Shown here piece by piece: positions 17,655-26,460 of a DNA stretch of 64,000 bases. Made by a program: the position numbers and the translations under genes. The stretch is from Bacteroidia bacterium. GTDB taxonomy: Bacteria > Bacteroidota > Bacteroidia > Flavobacteriales > Flavobacteriaceae. The stretch spans positions 186,001 through 250,000 of the forward strand of contig JAUIBW010000003.1 of the NCBI GenBank assembly GCA_030427585.1, given 5' to 3'. The notes beneath the pieces were generated by a model that saw only the letters and a list, made by a program, of their open reading frames with translations, ran no database searches and had not been told where the DNA came from. The first letter of the stretch is position 1. Each line of letters begins with the position of its first letter.

Positions 17655-18287
17655 TTATTTTCCAAAAAGGCCGCCAAGCAGCCCTCCGAGGCCTCCTTTT
17701 TTCTTTCCTCCACTATTTAATAACATTCCGGCAACATCGTCAAGAATACTACCGTCACCATCTGCATCTAGGAAAGATTCTATTAATGATTGTTGCTTAG
17801 CACCACCACCAGACATACTACCTAATAAAGCTGATAATCCATTAGCATCATTTACATTATTCTGTTTAGCTTGTTTTCCTAATACTCCTAAAAGAATTGG
17901 AGCAGCAACTTTTAGTATTTGAGCCACAGAATCAGCATCAATTCCTGATTTTTGACTTAAAGCATTTTCTACTACAGGTTGTTTATTTCCAAGAATATGG
18001 CCTAGAATGCCAGCTCCATCATTAGTAACACTTTGATCAACGCCACCATCAAATAAACCTCCTAAATTATCTAAAATCCCACCGGTATGCTTACCAGTTA
18101 ATGCTCCTAATAATCCTGAAGCTCCTTCAGGTGTAGATACATTTCGTTGCATTGCTCCCATAAGTACAGGCATAGCCATACTTAACAGATCTCCGGTTTT
18201 ATCTTGAGATTGGCCCGTTTGTGAGCTCACACCGTTGATAATTTGCTTGCCCATAGGGCTATTTAATAGTTCTAAAATTCTTGACAT
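17655..18287 (-). CDS. DUF937 domain protein with a calcium-loop-like motif
   Basis: A 210-residue cytosolic-looking protein matching DUF937 (MSRILELLNSP start, repeated MAMPVLMGAM and APILLGVLGK helices, and several GLLG/GGLF repeats). Residues 174-184 read DADGDGSILDD, resembling an EF-hand or dockerin loop. The last 20 residues are Gly-Lys rich. The family function is unknown; members are common beside housekeeping genes. A terminator separates it from serA. Confidence 0.8.
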   Translation of the reverse strand: MSRILELLNSPMGKQIINGVSSQTGQSQDKTGDLLSMAMPVLMGAMQRNVSTPEGASGLLGALTGKHTGGILDNLGGLFDGGVDQSVTNDGAGILGHILGNKQPVVENALSQKSGIDADSVAQILKVAAPILLGVLGKQAKQNNVNDANGLSALLGSMSGGGAKQQSLIESFLDADGDGSILDDVAGMLLNSGGKKKGGLGGLLGGLFGK

Positions 18288-18399
18288 TGTAAATATTTTT
18301 TAATGAATCTAAATTTACATTTTTAATCCTACAATCATAATTATGAACTCATTTTATTTTGATAAAAAAAGGATAAAAAACCATTTTATGAGATAAAAA

Positions 18400-18441
18400 G
18401 TAAAAAAAAGAGCTGTTTCAATCATTGAAACAGTTCTTTTT
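18400..18441 (-). terminator. Terminator after serA
   Basis: A 14-bp stem (18408-18421 with 18425-18438, one wobble) with a 3-base loop. On the minus strand a run of T follows, as expected for termination of serA. Confidence 0.85.
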
Positions 18442-18460
18442 TTATATGGTTATTTTATCT

Positions 18461-19411
18461 CTAGTTCAGAATTTTAATAATTTGCTCAGCTAATTCTTGG
18501 CCGATACGATCTTGAGCCTCTCCTGTAGCCGCACCAATATGTGGTGTTAGTGATATTTTATTATTCATCAATACTTTGATTGCAGGACTAGGTTCATTTT
18601 CAAATACATCAAGCCCTGCAAAACCTAATTTTCCTTTTTCTAAGGCTTCTACCAATGCTACTTCATCGATTACACCACCTCTTGCAGCATTAATGATTCC
18701 TGCACCATCTTTCATCTGTTCGATTTCGGAACTCCCAATCACGTATTCTTTTTGTGCAGGAACGTGTAGTGTGAAAAAGTCAGAATTTTTAAGTACCTCT
18801 TCTTTAGATATGGTTTTGATTTTGAACGTTAATGATTGCCCATCAAAGAATTCTAAAGGTATTTCTACTTCCTCTATAAATGGATCATAGGCGATAACAT
18901 TCATTCCAACTCCAATTGCAATTTTTGCTGTTGCCTGTCCTATTCTCCCAATACCAATCACTCCAAGGGTTTTTCCTCTTAATTCTATACCACTACCATA
19001 TGCTTTTTTCAGGTTTTTGAATTTACTATCTCCTTCGAGAGGCATATTACGATTAGAATCATGTAAAAAACGTACACTACCATATAAATGTGCAAAAACT
19101 AACTCTGCCACAGATCCAGAAGAAGCTGCCGGAGTATTAATTACATGTAGTCCTTTTTCGCGAGCATAAGCTACATCAATATTATCCATTCCTACACCGC
19201 CACGACCAATAATCTTAAGAGAAGGACAATTATCAATAATATCTGTCCTTACCTTAGTTGCACTACGTACAAGTAGTACAGAAATTTCATTTTCATTAAT
19301 ATAATTAACTAATTGATCTTGAGCTACTGTAGTTGTTAAAACCTCGAAGCCTTCTTTTTCTAAAGCTTCAATTCCGCTTTGAGATACTCCGTCGTTTGCT
19401 AATACTTTCAT
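18461..19411 (-). CDS. serA: D-3-phosphoglycerate dehydrogenase
   Basis: A 316-residue D-2-hydroxyacid dehydrogenase catalysing the first step of serine synthesis. The NAD-binding motif GVIGIGRIGQATAK is near residue 155, the catalytic Arg-containing NAARGGVIDE near 235, and the catalytic His in TPHIGAATGEAQ near 295. It is the short form without a C-terminal ACT domain. ATG 19411 is chosen; the TTG two codons upstream is unlikely. Assignment as serA rests on serC immediately upstream (80 bp, same strand). Confidence 0.92.
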   Translation of the reverse strand: MKVLANDGVSQSGIEALEKEGFEVLTTTVAQDQLVNYINENEISVLLVRSATKVRTDIIDNCPSLKIIGRGGVGMDNIDVAYAREKGLHVINTPAASSGSVAELVFAHLYGSVRFLHDSNRNMPLEGDSKFKNLKKAYGSGIELRGKTLGVIGIGRIGQATAKIAIGVGMNVIAYDPFIEEVEIPLEFFDGQSLTFKIKTISKEEVLKNSDFFTLHVPAQKEYVIGSSEIEQMKDGAGIINAARGGVIDEVALVEALEKGKLGFAGLDVFENEPSPAIKVLMNNKISLTPHIGAATGEAQDRIGQELAEQIIKILN

Positions 19412-19490
19412 TTTCAATTTTTAAATTTTGAATATTAAGTCCTAATTAATTTGACTTGTCTTAAATGATTATAGTTAGGATATTATTATT

Positions 19491-20555
19491 TTAAGCTTTA
19501 CGTTCCAGATCACCCATTACATCTACTAGAGTAGCAACACTTTCAAGGCTTAAAGCATTATACATACTAGCTCTATATCCTCCAATACTTCTGTGACCAT
19601 TAATTCCGTTAATTCCTGCTTCTTTCCACATAGCATCAAAAGTTTCTTTTAGGTCATCATTTAGAAGTTTAAATGTAGCATTCATTATTGATCTGTCTTC
19701 TTTTGCAGCAAAACCTTCGAATAATGGGTTTACATCTATCTCAGAATAAATAAGTTTAGCTTTCTTTTCATTAAGTTCTTCTACAGCCGAAATACCTCCT
19801 AATTTTTTAACCCATTTTAAAGTTAGCATTGATGTGTATACCGAGAATACAGGTGGGGTATTAAACATACTACTTTTACTAATATGCGTTTGATAATCAA
19901 GCATAGAAGGAATTTTCCTGTTTACTTTTCCTAAAATATCTTCTTTGATTACTACAACGGTAGCTCCTGCAGGGCCCATATTTTTTTGAGCACCAGCATA
20001 AATTAAATCAAATTGAGAGAAATCTATCTGTCTAGAAAAGATATCACTACTCATGTCACATACAAGAGTGGTATCTGTAGAAGGAAAATCTTTTAGTTGT
20101 GTACCAAAAATAGTATTATTACTGGTTAAGTGTAAATAATCTAATCCTTTAGGAATATCATATCCTTTGGGAATAAAATTAAAATTTGAATCTTTTGAAG
20201 AAGCAACTTCTACAATCTCACCAAAAAGCTTTGCTTCTTTTATAGCTTTATCACTCCAAGTTCCTGTATTTAGATACCCTGCTTTTGTTTGTAATAAATT
20301 ATAGGCAGTCATAAGAAATTGAGTACTTGCTCCACCTTGAAGAAAAAGTGTTTTATATCCTTTTCCTTCTAAATTTAGCAATTCTAAAACCAAACTGCGG
20401 GCTTCTTCCATAACATCTACAAAATCCTTACTACGATGTGATATCTCCAGAATAGAAAGACCAGAGTTGTTAAAATCTAACACTGCTTGTGATGCTTCTT
20501 TAAATACTTCTTGTGGTAAAATACAAGGTCCAGCGCTAAAATTATGCTTTTTCAT
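19491..20555 (-). CDS. serC: Phosphoserine aminotransferase
   Basis: A 354-residue class V aminotransferase that makes 3-phosphoserine from 3-phosphohydroxypyruvate and glutamate. The opening HNFSAGPCILP is the family hallmark, FLQGGASTQF is the phosphate pocket, and YAGAQKNMGPAG holds the PLP lysine (near residue 190). RSIGGYRASMYN closes the protein. It is first in the serC-serA unit. Confidence 0.96.
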   Translation of the reverse strand: MKKHNFSAGPCILPQEVFKEASQAVLDFNNSGLSILEISHRSKDFVDVMEEARSLVLELLNLEGKGYKTLFLQGGASTQFLMTAYNLLQTKAGYLNTGTWSDKAIKEAKLFGEIVEVASSKDSNFNFIPKGYDIPKGLDYLHLTSNNTIFGTQLKDFPSTDTTLVCDMSSDIFSRQIDFSQFDLIYAGAQKNMGPAGATVVVIKEDILGKVNRKIPSMLDYQTHISKSSMFNTPPVFSVYTSMLTLKWVKKLGGISAVEELNEKKAKLIYSEIDVNPLFEGFAAKEDRSIMNATFKLLNDDLKETFDAMWKEAGINGINGHRSIGGYRASMYNALSLESVATLVDVMGDLERKA

Positions 20556-20783
20556 GTGCTAATGTTTGTTGTTTTTAATGGCCACATGGAATCCTCAACA
20601 ATTAAAATTTTTATAACTATTTACGTTAACGATTATCTAATTGTATCGGTTTCATTAGTAGTTTTATTGTTGTTAAATAGTATGGTTTCGTTGTTTTTTC
20701 TTTACTCTAAAAACAGCGTTAGAAAAAACATCACAAAGGTGCTAATAATATGATACAAAATCATTATCAAAATGATAAATTAT

Positions 20784-21845
20784 TTAATTAATTTTTGTTA
20801 AAAACTCAATAATATCTATACCATCTGCATAATCTGAAAGTTGAGGGCTTTGTGTCTTACCAAATTCAATACATTCTGGAGAAAAATCAAGACCTACAAT
20901 ACACTGAATCTTTTCGTGATCATTTTGTATTTTTTTACTTAGGTGATCCATAGAATCATAGGTTTCATAAAATAATGTAGCAATAGGGGAAGCATAACTT
21001 TCATCTTCTTTTAGCATTAAAAAGCCGTTTTCAAACAATTTGTAATTACTCATTAGATAAACTGCTTTATTGTAATCATAATTGTTAGCATATTTTGCAC
21101 TGTTGATGATATCATGATATCGGTAAATGGCTTTAAAAAAAGAATCAAAATCATACCCTTTTGGAACCATGAGTTTGGATACACTTCTACATCCTAATCC
21201 GTAATATCTAAAAATATCTTCGCCTAATACCTCGAGTTGTTTTTTGGTTTCATTTCCTGTCAAAATTGCAACAGAATTTCTGTTTTTACGTATGATATTG
21301 GGAACTTTACCAAAGTAATATTCAAAATATCGAGAAGTATTATCGCTTCCGGTTGCAATTACTGCATCAAAATTTTTAAATTTTTCTGAAGAAAATTTAA
21401 TAGATGCTTCAAATCGAGGTTCTATTGCTATTAGGTATGAAGCTAGAAAAGGTAATAGCTGATTATCATTAGAAGATTGTTTTACCAAAACATGATGTCC
21501 TGTAATTAGTACAGAAAGAAAATCATGAAAACCTACTAATGGTATATTTCCTGCCATAACAACACCAATAGTTTTTGGTTCTATTTTTTCTAATACATAA
21601 GAAGACAGCCAATCTTTTAAATTATTTTCGGTAAGTGCATTACTCCATTGTTCTAGAGAAAAAAGTACATTTTCTTCTGTAAACCACCCATTATGATGTA
21701 CTGCAGTAGTAATTTTATGGGCCATTTTATCAAAAAAATCATCATTATGATGAATGGTATTAACCTTCTCATAACCAGTGGATTTGAATTGATTAAGAAA
21801 CTTTCCTAATTCAGAAAAAGCTTTGATACGATCATTTAATAACAT
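20784..21845 (-). CDS. LuxC-like acyl-CoA reductase
   Basis: A 353-residue member of the acyl-CoA reductase (LuxC, PF05893) family. GVVMAGNIPLVGFHDFLSVL and VLVKQSSND mark the N-terminal nucleotide-binding part, FDAVIATGSDNTSRYFEYYF the central motif, and YYGLGCRSVSKLMVPKGYD carries the likely catalytic Cys. These enzymes reduce acyl-CoA to aldehyde with NADPH. The gene is placed divergently from a ferredoxin, an arrangement seen in several Flavobacteriia; the physiological substrate is unknown. It lies upstream of serC with 228 bp between. Confidence 0.88.
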   Translation of the reverse strand: MLLNDRIKAFSELGKFLNQFKSTGYEKVNTIHHNDDFFDKMAHKITTAVHHNGWFTEENVLFSLEQWSNALTENNLKDWLSSYVLEKIEPKTIGVVMAGNIPLVGFHDFLSVLITGHHVLVKQSSNDNQLLPFLASYLIAIEPRFEASIKFSSEKFKNFDAVIATGSDNTSRYFEYYFGKVPNIIRKNRNSVAILTGNETKKQLEVLGEDIFRYYGLGCRSVSKLMVPKGYDFDSFFKAIYRYHDIINSAKYANNYDYNKAVYLMSNYKLFENGFLMLKEDESYASPIATLFYETYDSMDHLSKKIQNDHEKIQCIVGLDFSPECIEFGKTQSPQLSDYADGIDIIEFLTKIN

Positions 21846-21851
21846 TTCTTA

Positions 21852-21883
21852 TTTGTTTATCACTAGTTTACGAGCTATTTTTG
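21852..21883 (+). promoter_or_regulatory. Bacteroidota-type promoter for the ferredoxin gene
   Basis: TTTG (21852-21855), a 20-base spacer, and TATTTTTG (21876-21883) match the flavobacterial TTTG / TAnnTTTG consensus. It ends 28 bases before the ferredoxin ATG. Confidence 0.6.
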
Positions 21884-21911
21884 TACTGCAAATTTAGAAT
21901 AAAAAAGAGCT

Positions 21912-22259
21912 ATGGCAATTATAATAACAGATGAATGTATAAACTGTGGTGCTTGCGAACCAGAATGCCCAAATACTGCAATTTATGAAGGGGCTGATGA
22001 TTGGAGATATTCTGATGGTACAGATTTAGAAGGAGATGTAGTTCTTCCTGGTGGTAAAGCAGTAAATGCTGATGAGGCGCAAGAACCTGTAAGTGACGAA
22101 GTATATTATATAGTACCTGATAAATGTACAGAATGTAAAGGCTTTCATGAAGAACCACAATGTGCTGCTGTATGTCCTGTAGATTGTTGTATTCCTGATG
22201 AAGATATAGTAGAAACCGAAGAGTTTTTATTGAAGAAACAAGCTTTTATGCATAAATAA
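21912..22259 (+). CDS. 4Fe-4S dicluster ferredoxin
   Basis: A 115-residue ferredoxin. [13 protein letters not shown] (about 10-22) and [18 protein letters not shown] (about 76-93) provide Cys sets for two [4Fe-4S] clusters; the second has the long spacer typical of the Bacteroidota 2[4Fe-4S] type. A 40-residue acidic insert separates them. It acts as a cytosolic electron carrier. It is divergent from the acyl-CoA reductase gene, suggesting linked redox roles. It has its own promoter and terminator. Confidence 0.93.
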   Translation: MAIIITDECINCGACEPECPNTAIYEGADDWRYSDGTDLEGDVVLPGGKAVNADEAQEPVSDEVYYIVPDKCTECKGFHEEPQCAAVCPVDCCIPDEDIVETEEFLLKKQAFMHK

Positions 22260-22285
22260 AGGATATTATCTCAATATGAGACATA

Positions 22286-22315
22286 AAAAAACCTGTCATA
22301 TGACGGGTTTTTTTA
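22286..22315 (+). terminator. Terminator after the ferredoxin gene
   Basis: AACCTGTCAT and ATGACGGGTT pair with one wobble, flanked by A- and T-runs, so it can act on both strands. Confidence 0.85.
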
Positions 22316-22378
22316 TGGTCGTTTTTTAAATTTTAGTATTTTCGCTTTACATAGAACCTCAAATCTAAATTTAAGATC

Positions 22379-22969
22379 ATGAAAAAAATAGTTTTTTTTA
22401 TTCTTTTTGCAACGCTTTCTATTGCTTCTTATGGACAATACCGTTGGGAAGTTTCTGCCGGTGCTACTTTTTCTAAACTAAACCTTGATAATACTGAAAC
22501 TACTGGTGGAACCGGTTTTTTTGTTAATGCGGGATATGGTTATGTGATGGGAGTTAGAGCAAGAACAAGTATTGTTTTCTCTTTAGATCTTTTACAACGT
22601 ACCAGTGAAATAGAAGGAACAGGTGATGCAGAGACCCTTCAGGTTGGATTTAATCCAAAATTTAGATACTTAACTGGTGACGGTAAAGATCGGTTTCGTG
22701 GGTTTATTAATGTCGGACCTTCTTTTAGAGTAAACACAAAATTTGAAATAAATGGTGTAGAATTAGAAGATGAAGGCTATGAGAAGTTAATTATTGGTGG
22801 TGTGTACGGAGCTGGTTTTTCTCAAATGGTAGGAGAGATGTTCGATATCATGGCAGAAATAGGAGTAATGAACGATTTTGTAGATAATATTACAGATACT
22901 AATAGTAAATTCTTTGATGTTTATGCGCGAGTAGGGGTTCGATTTAGAATTTATGATGCACGACGATAA
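22379..22969 (+). CDS. Small outer-membrane beta-barrel protein
   Basis: A 196-residue exported protein with a signal peptide cleaved after about residue 19 (SIASYGQ). The mature part is a series of amphipathic strands (RWEVSAGATFSKLNL, TGFFVNAGYGYVMG, AEIGVMNDFVDN) ending in VYARVGVRFRIYD, consistent with an eight-strand porin-like OmpA/OmpX-type barrel (PorT/outer membrane beta-barrel domain). No substrate is evident. It is a single gene between two terminators. Confidence 0.82.
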   Translation: MKKIVFFILFATLSIASYGQYRWEVSAGATFSKLNLDNTETTGGTGFFVNAGYGYVMGVRARTSIVFSLDLLQRTSEIEGTGDAETLQVGFNPKFRYLTGDGKDRFRGFINVGPSFRVNTKFEINGVELEDEGYEKLIIGGVYGAGFSQMVGEMFDIMAEIGVMNDFVDNITDTNSKFFDVYARVGVRFRIYDARR

Positions 22970-22992
22970 ATTTTAATAAATAATATTTTCCT

Positions 22993-23020
22993 AAAATCCT
23001 GCTTTTACAGGATTTTTTTA
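22993..23020 (+). terminator. Terminator after the beta-barrel gene
   Basis: AAAATCCTG (22993-23001) pairs with CAGGATTTT (23008-23016) and is followed by T residues. Confidence 0.85.
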
Positions 23021-23071
23021 TGCTTCAATTTAATTTTTTGTAAACTATATACTTACAAAAAGAATAATTGG

Positions 23072-23264
23072 ATGTCGTATTGGGGATATATAGCAACAAG
23101 TGTTCTTGTAGTGTATATTGTTTTAAGTATAACCTTGTATTATTTGCAGGAGCACTTTATTTTTAAACCAGAGAAATAGATAAAGGTTTTGAATTTTATT
23201 ATAACACAATCAAGTCGTAGAAGAATATAACATGAAAATAAGAGATGGAGCCATATTTAAATGA
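23072..23264 (+). pseudogene. N-terminal remnant of an alpha/beta-hydrolase
   Basis: A 35-codon frame (23072-23179) encodes a membrane helix followed by YYLQEHFIFKPEK, the hallmark N-terminus of flavobacterial membrane-anchored alpha/beta-hydrolases. After the TAG the homology continues in a second frame (DKGFEFYYNTI) and then a third (EEYNMKIRDGAIF, to 23264), matching the next strands of the family. The catalytic domain is entirely missing. At least two frameshifts and an early stop make this a decayed gene. Nothing recognisable was seen between 23265 and the next gene at 23468. Confidence 0.65.
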
Positions 23265-23467
23265 TGACAATACTAAAAAAGAATCGCATAGTAACTTAAT
23301 AAAATTTGAAAAATATTATACTACGATTAATAACGTATTAAAAAATGATTAAATACTATTAAAAAAGAGAAGCACCATTCATAGATAAAAGATATGACGC
23401 TTCTTCCTACAAGATTTATAATTTTGTTTCAACCAGACACAAAAAAAGCTCATCAAGAACCTATAAT

Positions 23468-23875
23468 TTAATATGCCATAAGAGCATCCCTGTACTCTTT
23501 TAAATCTGAAATATTTGTTCTGTTTTTAAGACTTTTTGTTAATGATACCAAATATTTAAGACTCTCTACCGGGTCTTTGGTTTCTTCATTATTTGGTATT
23601 TCGTTGTCCTCATCTATAGGTTCATCATCTGGAATAGGTATGAGAAAAGAATTATTCTCTTCTATATGTTCATAAGTAAACCTAAGAACCTTTACTACAA
23701 GTGGTATTTGCTCTTCCAAAGCATAAGACCTTAATTCTTTAAGGTCTTCAATTAGTGCATCTGTGTTGATACCTGTTTTTTCAAGGTCTACCAGTATTTT
23801 ATCGATTAATTTGATTGCTTTTTTATTTTCCAAATGGGTAATATTATAAAGATGATTAACTACTAATAATTGCAA
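23468..23875 (-). CDS. Hypothetical helical protein
   Basis: A 135-residue cytosolic protein, mostly helical and acidic (helices about 14-35, 38-75, 108-130), with a flexible acidic segment near residues 78-100 (IPIPDDEPIDEDNE). The sequence is too regular to be a shadow frame and has normal codon use for the window. No family is recognised. It stands alone in a spacer-rich region between an eroded hydrolase and a palindrome. Confidence 0.6.
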   Translation of the reverse strand: MQLLVVNHLYNITHLENKKAIKLIDKILVDLEKTGINTDALIEDLKELRSYALEEQIPLVVKVLRFTYEHIEENNSFLIPIPDDEPIDEDNEIPNNEETKDPVESLKYLVSLTKSLKNRTNISDLKEYRDALMAY

Positions 23876-23955
23876 ATTTAAATTTTTCTTGAATTATTAG
23901 AAATCAATTGTAGGTATTTATTTATATAGATGTTTATTTTTTTATTTGATATAAT

Positions 23956-24096
23956 TTAACATACAGTGTTTTTGTGTTGTAAATTTCTGATTTTCAATAA
24001 ATTAAGTGGTGTATCTTCAATTCGTGCTAGTATTCCGGCTAAAGTTTGAGGTAAAACCGTAACCGTATATGCACCAAACCTCTTTATCTTTGACAT
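23956..24096 (-). CDS. Possible small ORF, 46 codons
   Basis: This frame encodes a peptide beginning MSKIKRFGAYTVTVLPQT and ending in a basic tail (RNLQHKNTVC). It lies downstream (minus strand) of the palindrome at 24144-24170. No homologue is recognised. It may be a gene fragment; the call is tentative. Confidence 0.25.
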   Translation of the reverse strand: MSKIKRFGAYTVTVLPQTLAGILARIEDTPLNLLKIRNLQHKNTVC

Positions 24097-24143
24097 GTAT
24101 TCCAATTACAATTTTTCCCTTACTTTTTTTGTTTTCCCCAACA

Positions 24144-24170
24144 CTTACCTCCTTATCCTAAGGAGGTAAG
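24144..24170. repeat. Perfect 12-bp palindrome containing a Shine-Dalgarno-like core
   Basis: CTTACCTCCTTA (24144-24155), spacer TCC, TAAGGAGGTAAG (24159-24170). It lies in the 519-bp spacer between the hypothetical protein and the amylase. There is no T-run next to it. The rest of 23876-24394 is AT-rich without a recognisable gene apart from the tentative ORF at 23956. Confidence 0.5.
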
Positions 24171-24394
24171 TTCTTCATGGGATATTATGAACTTAAATAA
24201 ATTAGCAATTTACGACTTGATATTTGATCAGATTTTTACTTTTAGGTTTATGCAAGAATATGGTGTATATGAATATATACAACCATTATATGGTCTAATC
24301 TAGAGATCTATTATTTTTTAAATATTAGAAAAAAGTAAAAACCAAATTAATAGCTACTTAACTATAATGAATACTTATCAAGAATTCTTATTAT

Positions 24395-26101
24395 TTATTT
24401 TTTTATTGTTAATAGAGCAATTTCATATTCAGAATCAACCATTACCAAATCATTAAAAACTGTAACTTCTTTGCCCGAATACTTATCGATTAAAATAGTT
24501 CCCTCTGGAAAAATCGAATTAATTTTAATTATTTTTTCCCCCATAGGAAGATTTAAGCCTATTACTACTTCATCCGATACCCCATTTTTATGGTACTTTC
24601 TTGAAAAGACATAAGGCTTTTGAGATATCATTTTGTGCTTACCAGCTCCTACAGCGGGATGATCTTTTCTAAAAACTCCTAATTTTTGCCAATGTCTTAA
24701 TAATGCCTTAGTATCTTTATTATCCATTGCCCCCCAATTCATATTAGACCTAAGTGTAGCATCTCCTTTGGTTTCGTCGATAATTAACGGTCTTGCTATC
24801 TCATCTCCATAATATATCTGGGATATACCAGGAGTTAGTAATAGTTTGGTAGCAGATTCATAAGTTTTATTTCTTTTTTTGTCAAAAGGTTTGTCATCAT
24901 CATGAGAACTTATATAATTAGTTATTCCTTTACCAATTAGATTGGTGTACAAAGCTTTACTATATTTACTAAACAATTTTTCATAACCAAGTTGATTTGC
25001 ATCGTATTTGAACTGAAAATTGATCATATTGTCAAACCCATGAGCAAAATAATCGACTTTACGATCCCCAAAATCATAATATCGTTTCCCATCAATCCCA
25101 TAACCATATAATTCTCCCAACATAAAGAATTCATTATTATCTAATACTTTATCAGGGTTTTTTGATTTCCATTCTAAGAATGCCAGCTTAGCTTGTTTGG
25201 CCAATATACTCCAGGCATCTTCTTTGATGTGTTTTACAGTATCTACACGATATCCATCTATGCCTAATTCCCTAACATAATCGGTTAACCATTTGATAAT
25301 ATAATTCTTAGGGGATTTTTTTAATCTTGTTTTAGTAAAGAAAAGATCGATCTCTTCAAGTTCTATTTCTAGTCGACCTTCGGTTTTCCATTTATTTAAT
25401 AGCACTTCGGGTAATTCTACATTTTCGTTATTCTCTGTTTTAATATCAGGAAGGTTTTTTACCAGCGTACAATTTATAGTGCTTTCATAATCTTTATAAG
25501 TACATTGTGGCGAGGTTCGCACCCAACTATCAGGCCAGACAGGATCTTGCTCTGTAACAGGGCCTGTATGGTTCATTACCACATCCATTAGAATTCTAAT
25601 ATCATTTTTATGAGCTATTTCTACTAATTCTTTTAATTCTTCATAAGTACCAAAATTAGGATCAATTTTTGTCCAATCTTTTGTCCAATATCCATGAAAA
25701 GGATATGTATTTCCTGCACCTTCATCTACACTTCCGTGTATTTGTTCTACTATAGGACTAAACCATATAACATTTACTCCGAGTGCTTTAAAATATCCTT
25801 CTTCTATTTTTTGAATAATTCCTTTAATATCTCCACCTTCAAAACCTCTTAACTTATCTGTTTTTTTAGTCCGTTTTATAGCCTCGTCGTTTGTAGGGTC
25901 TCCATTTTTAAATCTATCGGTTAATAAAAAATAGATATTGGACCCTTCCCAAACAAAAGGATTTTTTTTTGATTCTTTTATTTTTTGAGTGTTTGATTGA
26001 GTAGGTTTTGATTGATTAATACCATTTTTTTTTGGCTTATCTTTACATCCAGCCATTAGGCATAAGAGCAAAAAAATAACGGTTTTTATAAGTTTAATCA
26101 T
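24395..26101 (-). CDS. GH13 alpha-amylase-family lipoprotein
   Basis: A 568-residue envelope lipoprotein (lipobox LMAGC near residue 19) with a Lys/Ser linker. The (beta/alpha)8 barrel starts at YFLLTDRFKNGDPTND. Conserved regions are DVVMNHTG (region I), GYRVDTVKH with nucleophile Asp287 (region II), LGELYGYG with acid/base Glu330 (III) and SSHDDDKP with transition-state Asp401 (IV). A C-terminal beta-domain closes the protein. It should hydrolyse alpha-glucans in the periplasm or on the surface, although no SusCD pair is adjacent. It is monocistronic; the upstream spacer holds a MITE-like element. Confidence 0.93.
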   Translation of the reverse strand: MIKLIKTVIFLLLCLMAGCKDKPKKNGINQSKPTQSNTQKIKESKKNPFVWEGSNIYFLLTDRFKNGDPTNDEAIKRTKKTDKLRGFEGGDIKGIIQKIEEGYFKALGVNVIWFSPIVEQIHGSVDEGAGNTYPFHGYWTKDWTKIDPNFGTYEELKELVEIAHKNDIRILMDVVMNHTGPVTEQDPVWPDSWVRTSPQCTYKDYESTINCTLVKNLPDIKTENNENVELPEVLLNKWKTEGRLEIELEEIDLFFTKTRLKKSPKNYIIKWLTDYVRELGIDGYRVDTVKHIKEDAWSILAKQAKLAFLEWKSKNPDKVLDNNEFFMLGELYGYGIDGKRYYDFGDRKVDYFAHGFDNMINFQFKYDANQLGYEKLFSKYSKALYTNLIGKGITNYISSHDDDKPFDKKRNKTYESATKLLLTPGISQIYYGDEIARPLIIDETKGDATLRSNMNWGAMDNKDTKALLRHWQKLGVFRKDHPAVGAGKHKMISQKPYVFSRKYHKNGVSDEVVIGLNLPMGEKIIKINSIFPEGTILIDKYSGKEVTVFNDLVMVDSEYEIALLTIKK

Positions 26102-26210
26102 TGTGTTTAGGGATTTAAAAATGCTAAGCTATAAAAAGTCTCATAAAAATTGGAGTAAGAGGAATTACTAAATTTGTAAAAATAGATGATATTATAATTT
26201 GCTACACAAT

Positions 26211-26369
26211 GAAGTGGTTTAAACTTTTTTGATTTAAGTGAAAAATAGTGGTTTTGTGTTCAGATGAAATATTTTTTAGTTGCATAGCAGGGCTACGGAA
26301 GTCAAAAATTGTGAAATATGAGCGCAAAAAGACATTTTTTAGCAAATTGAAAAAAGTTTAAATCACTTC
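26211..26369. mobile_element. MITE-like element, 159 bp, with about 22-bp terminal inverted repeats
   Basis: The left end GAAGTGGTTTAAACTTTTTT (26211-26230) and the reverse complement of the right end (26343-26369), GAAGTGATTTAAACTTTTTT, match except for one base. The trinucleotide AAT precedes (26208-26210) and follows (26370-26372) the element, consistent with a 3-bp target duplication. The inside has no ORF. The element occupies most of the 359-bp amylase/menA spacer, where it could carry or disrupt promoters. The parent transposase is not in the window. Confidence 0.55.
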
Positions 26370-26460
26370 AATTTTATAAATTCTTAGCTTAAAAGAATTG
26401 ATGTAATTAATTTTTATTTTTATACAAAAAAAATGTTCCTTTGAAGTCAAAATTATAAAA

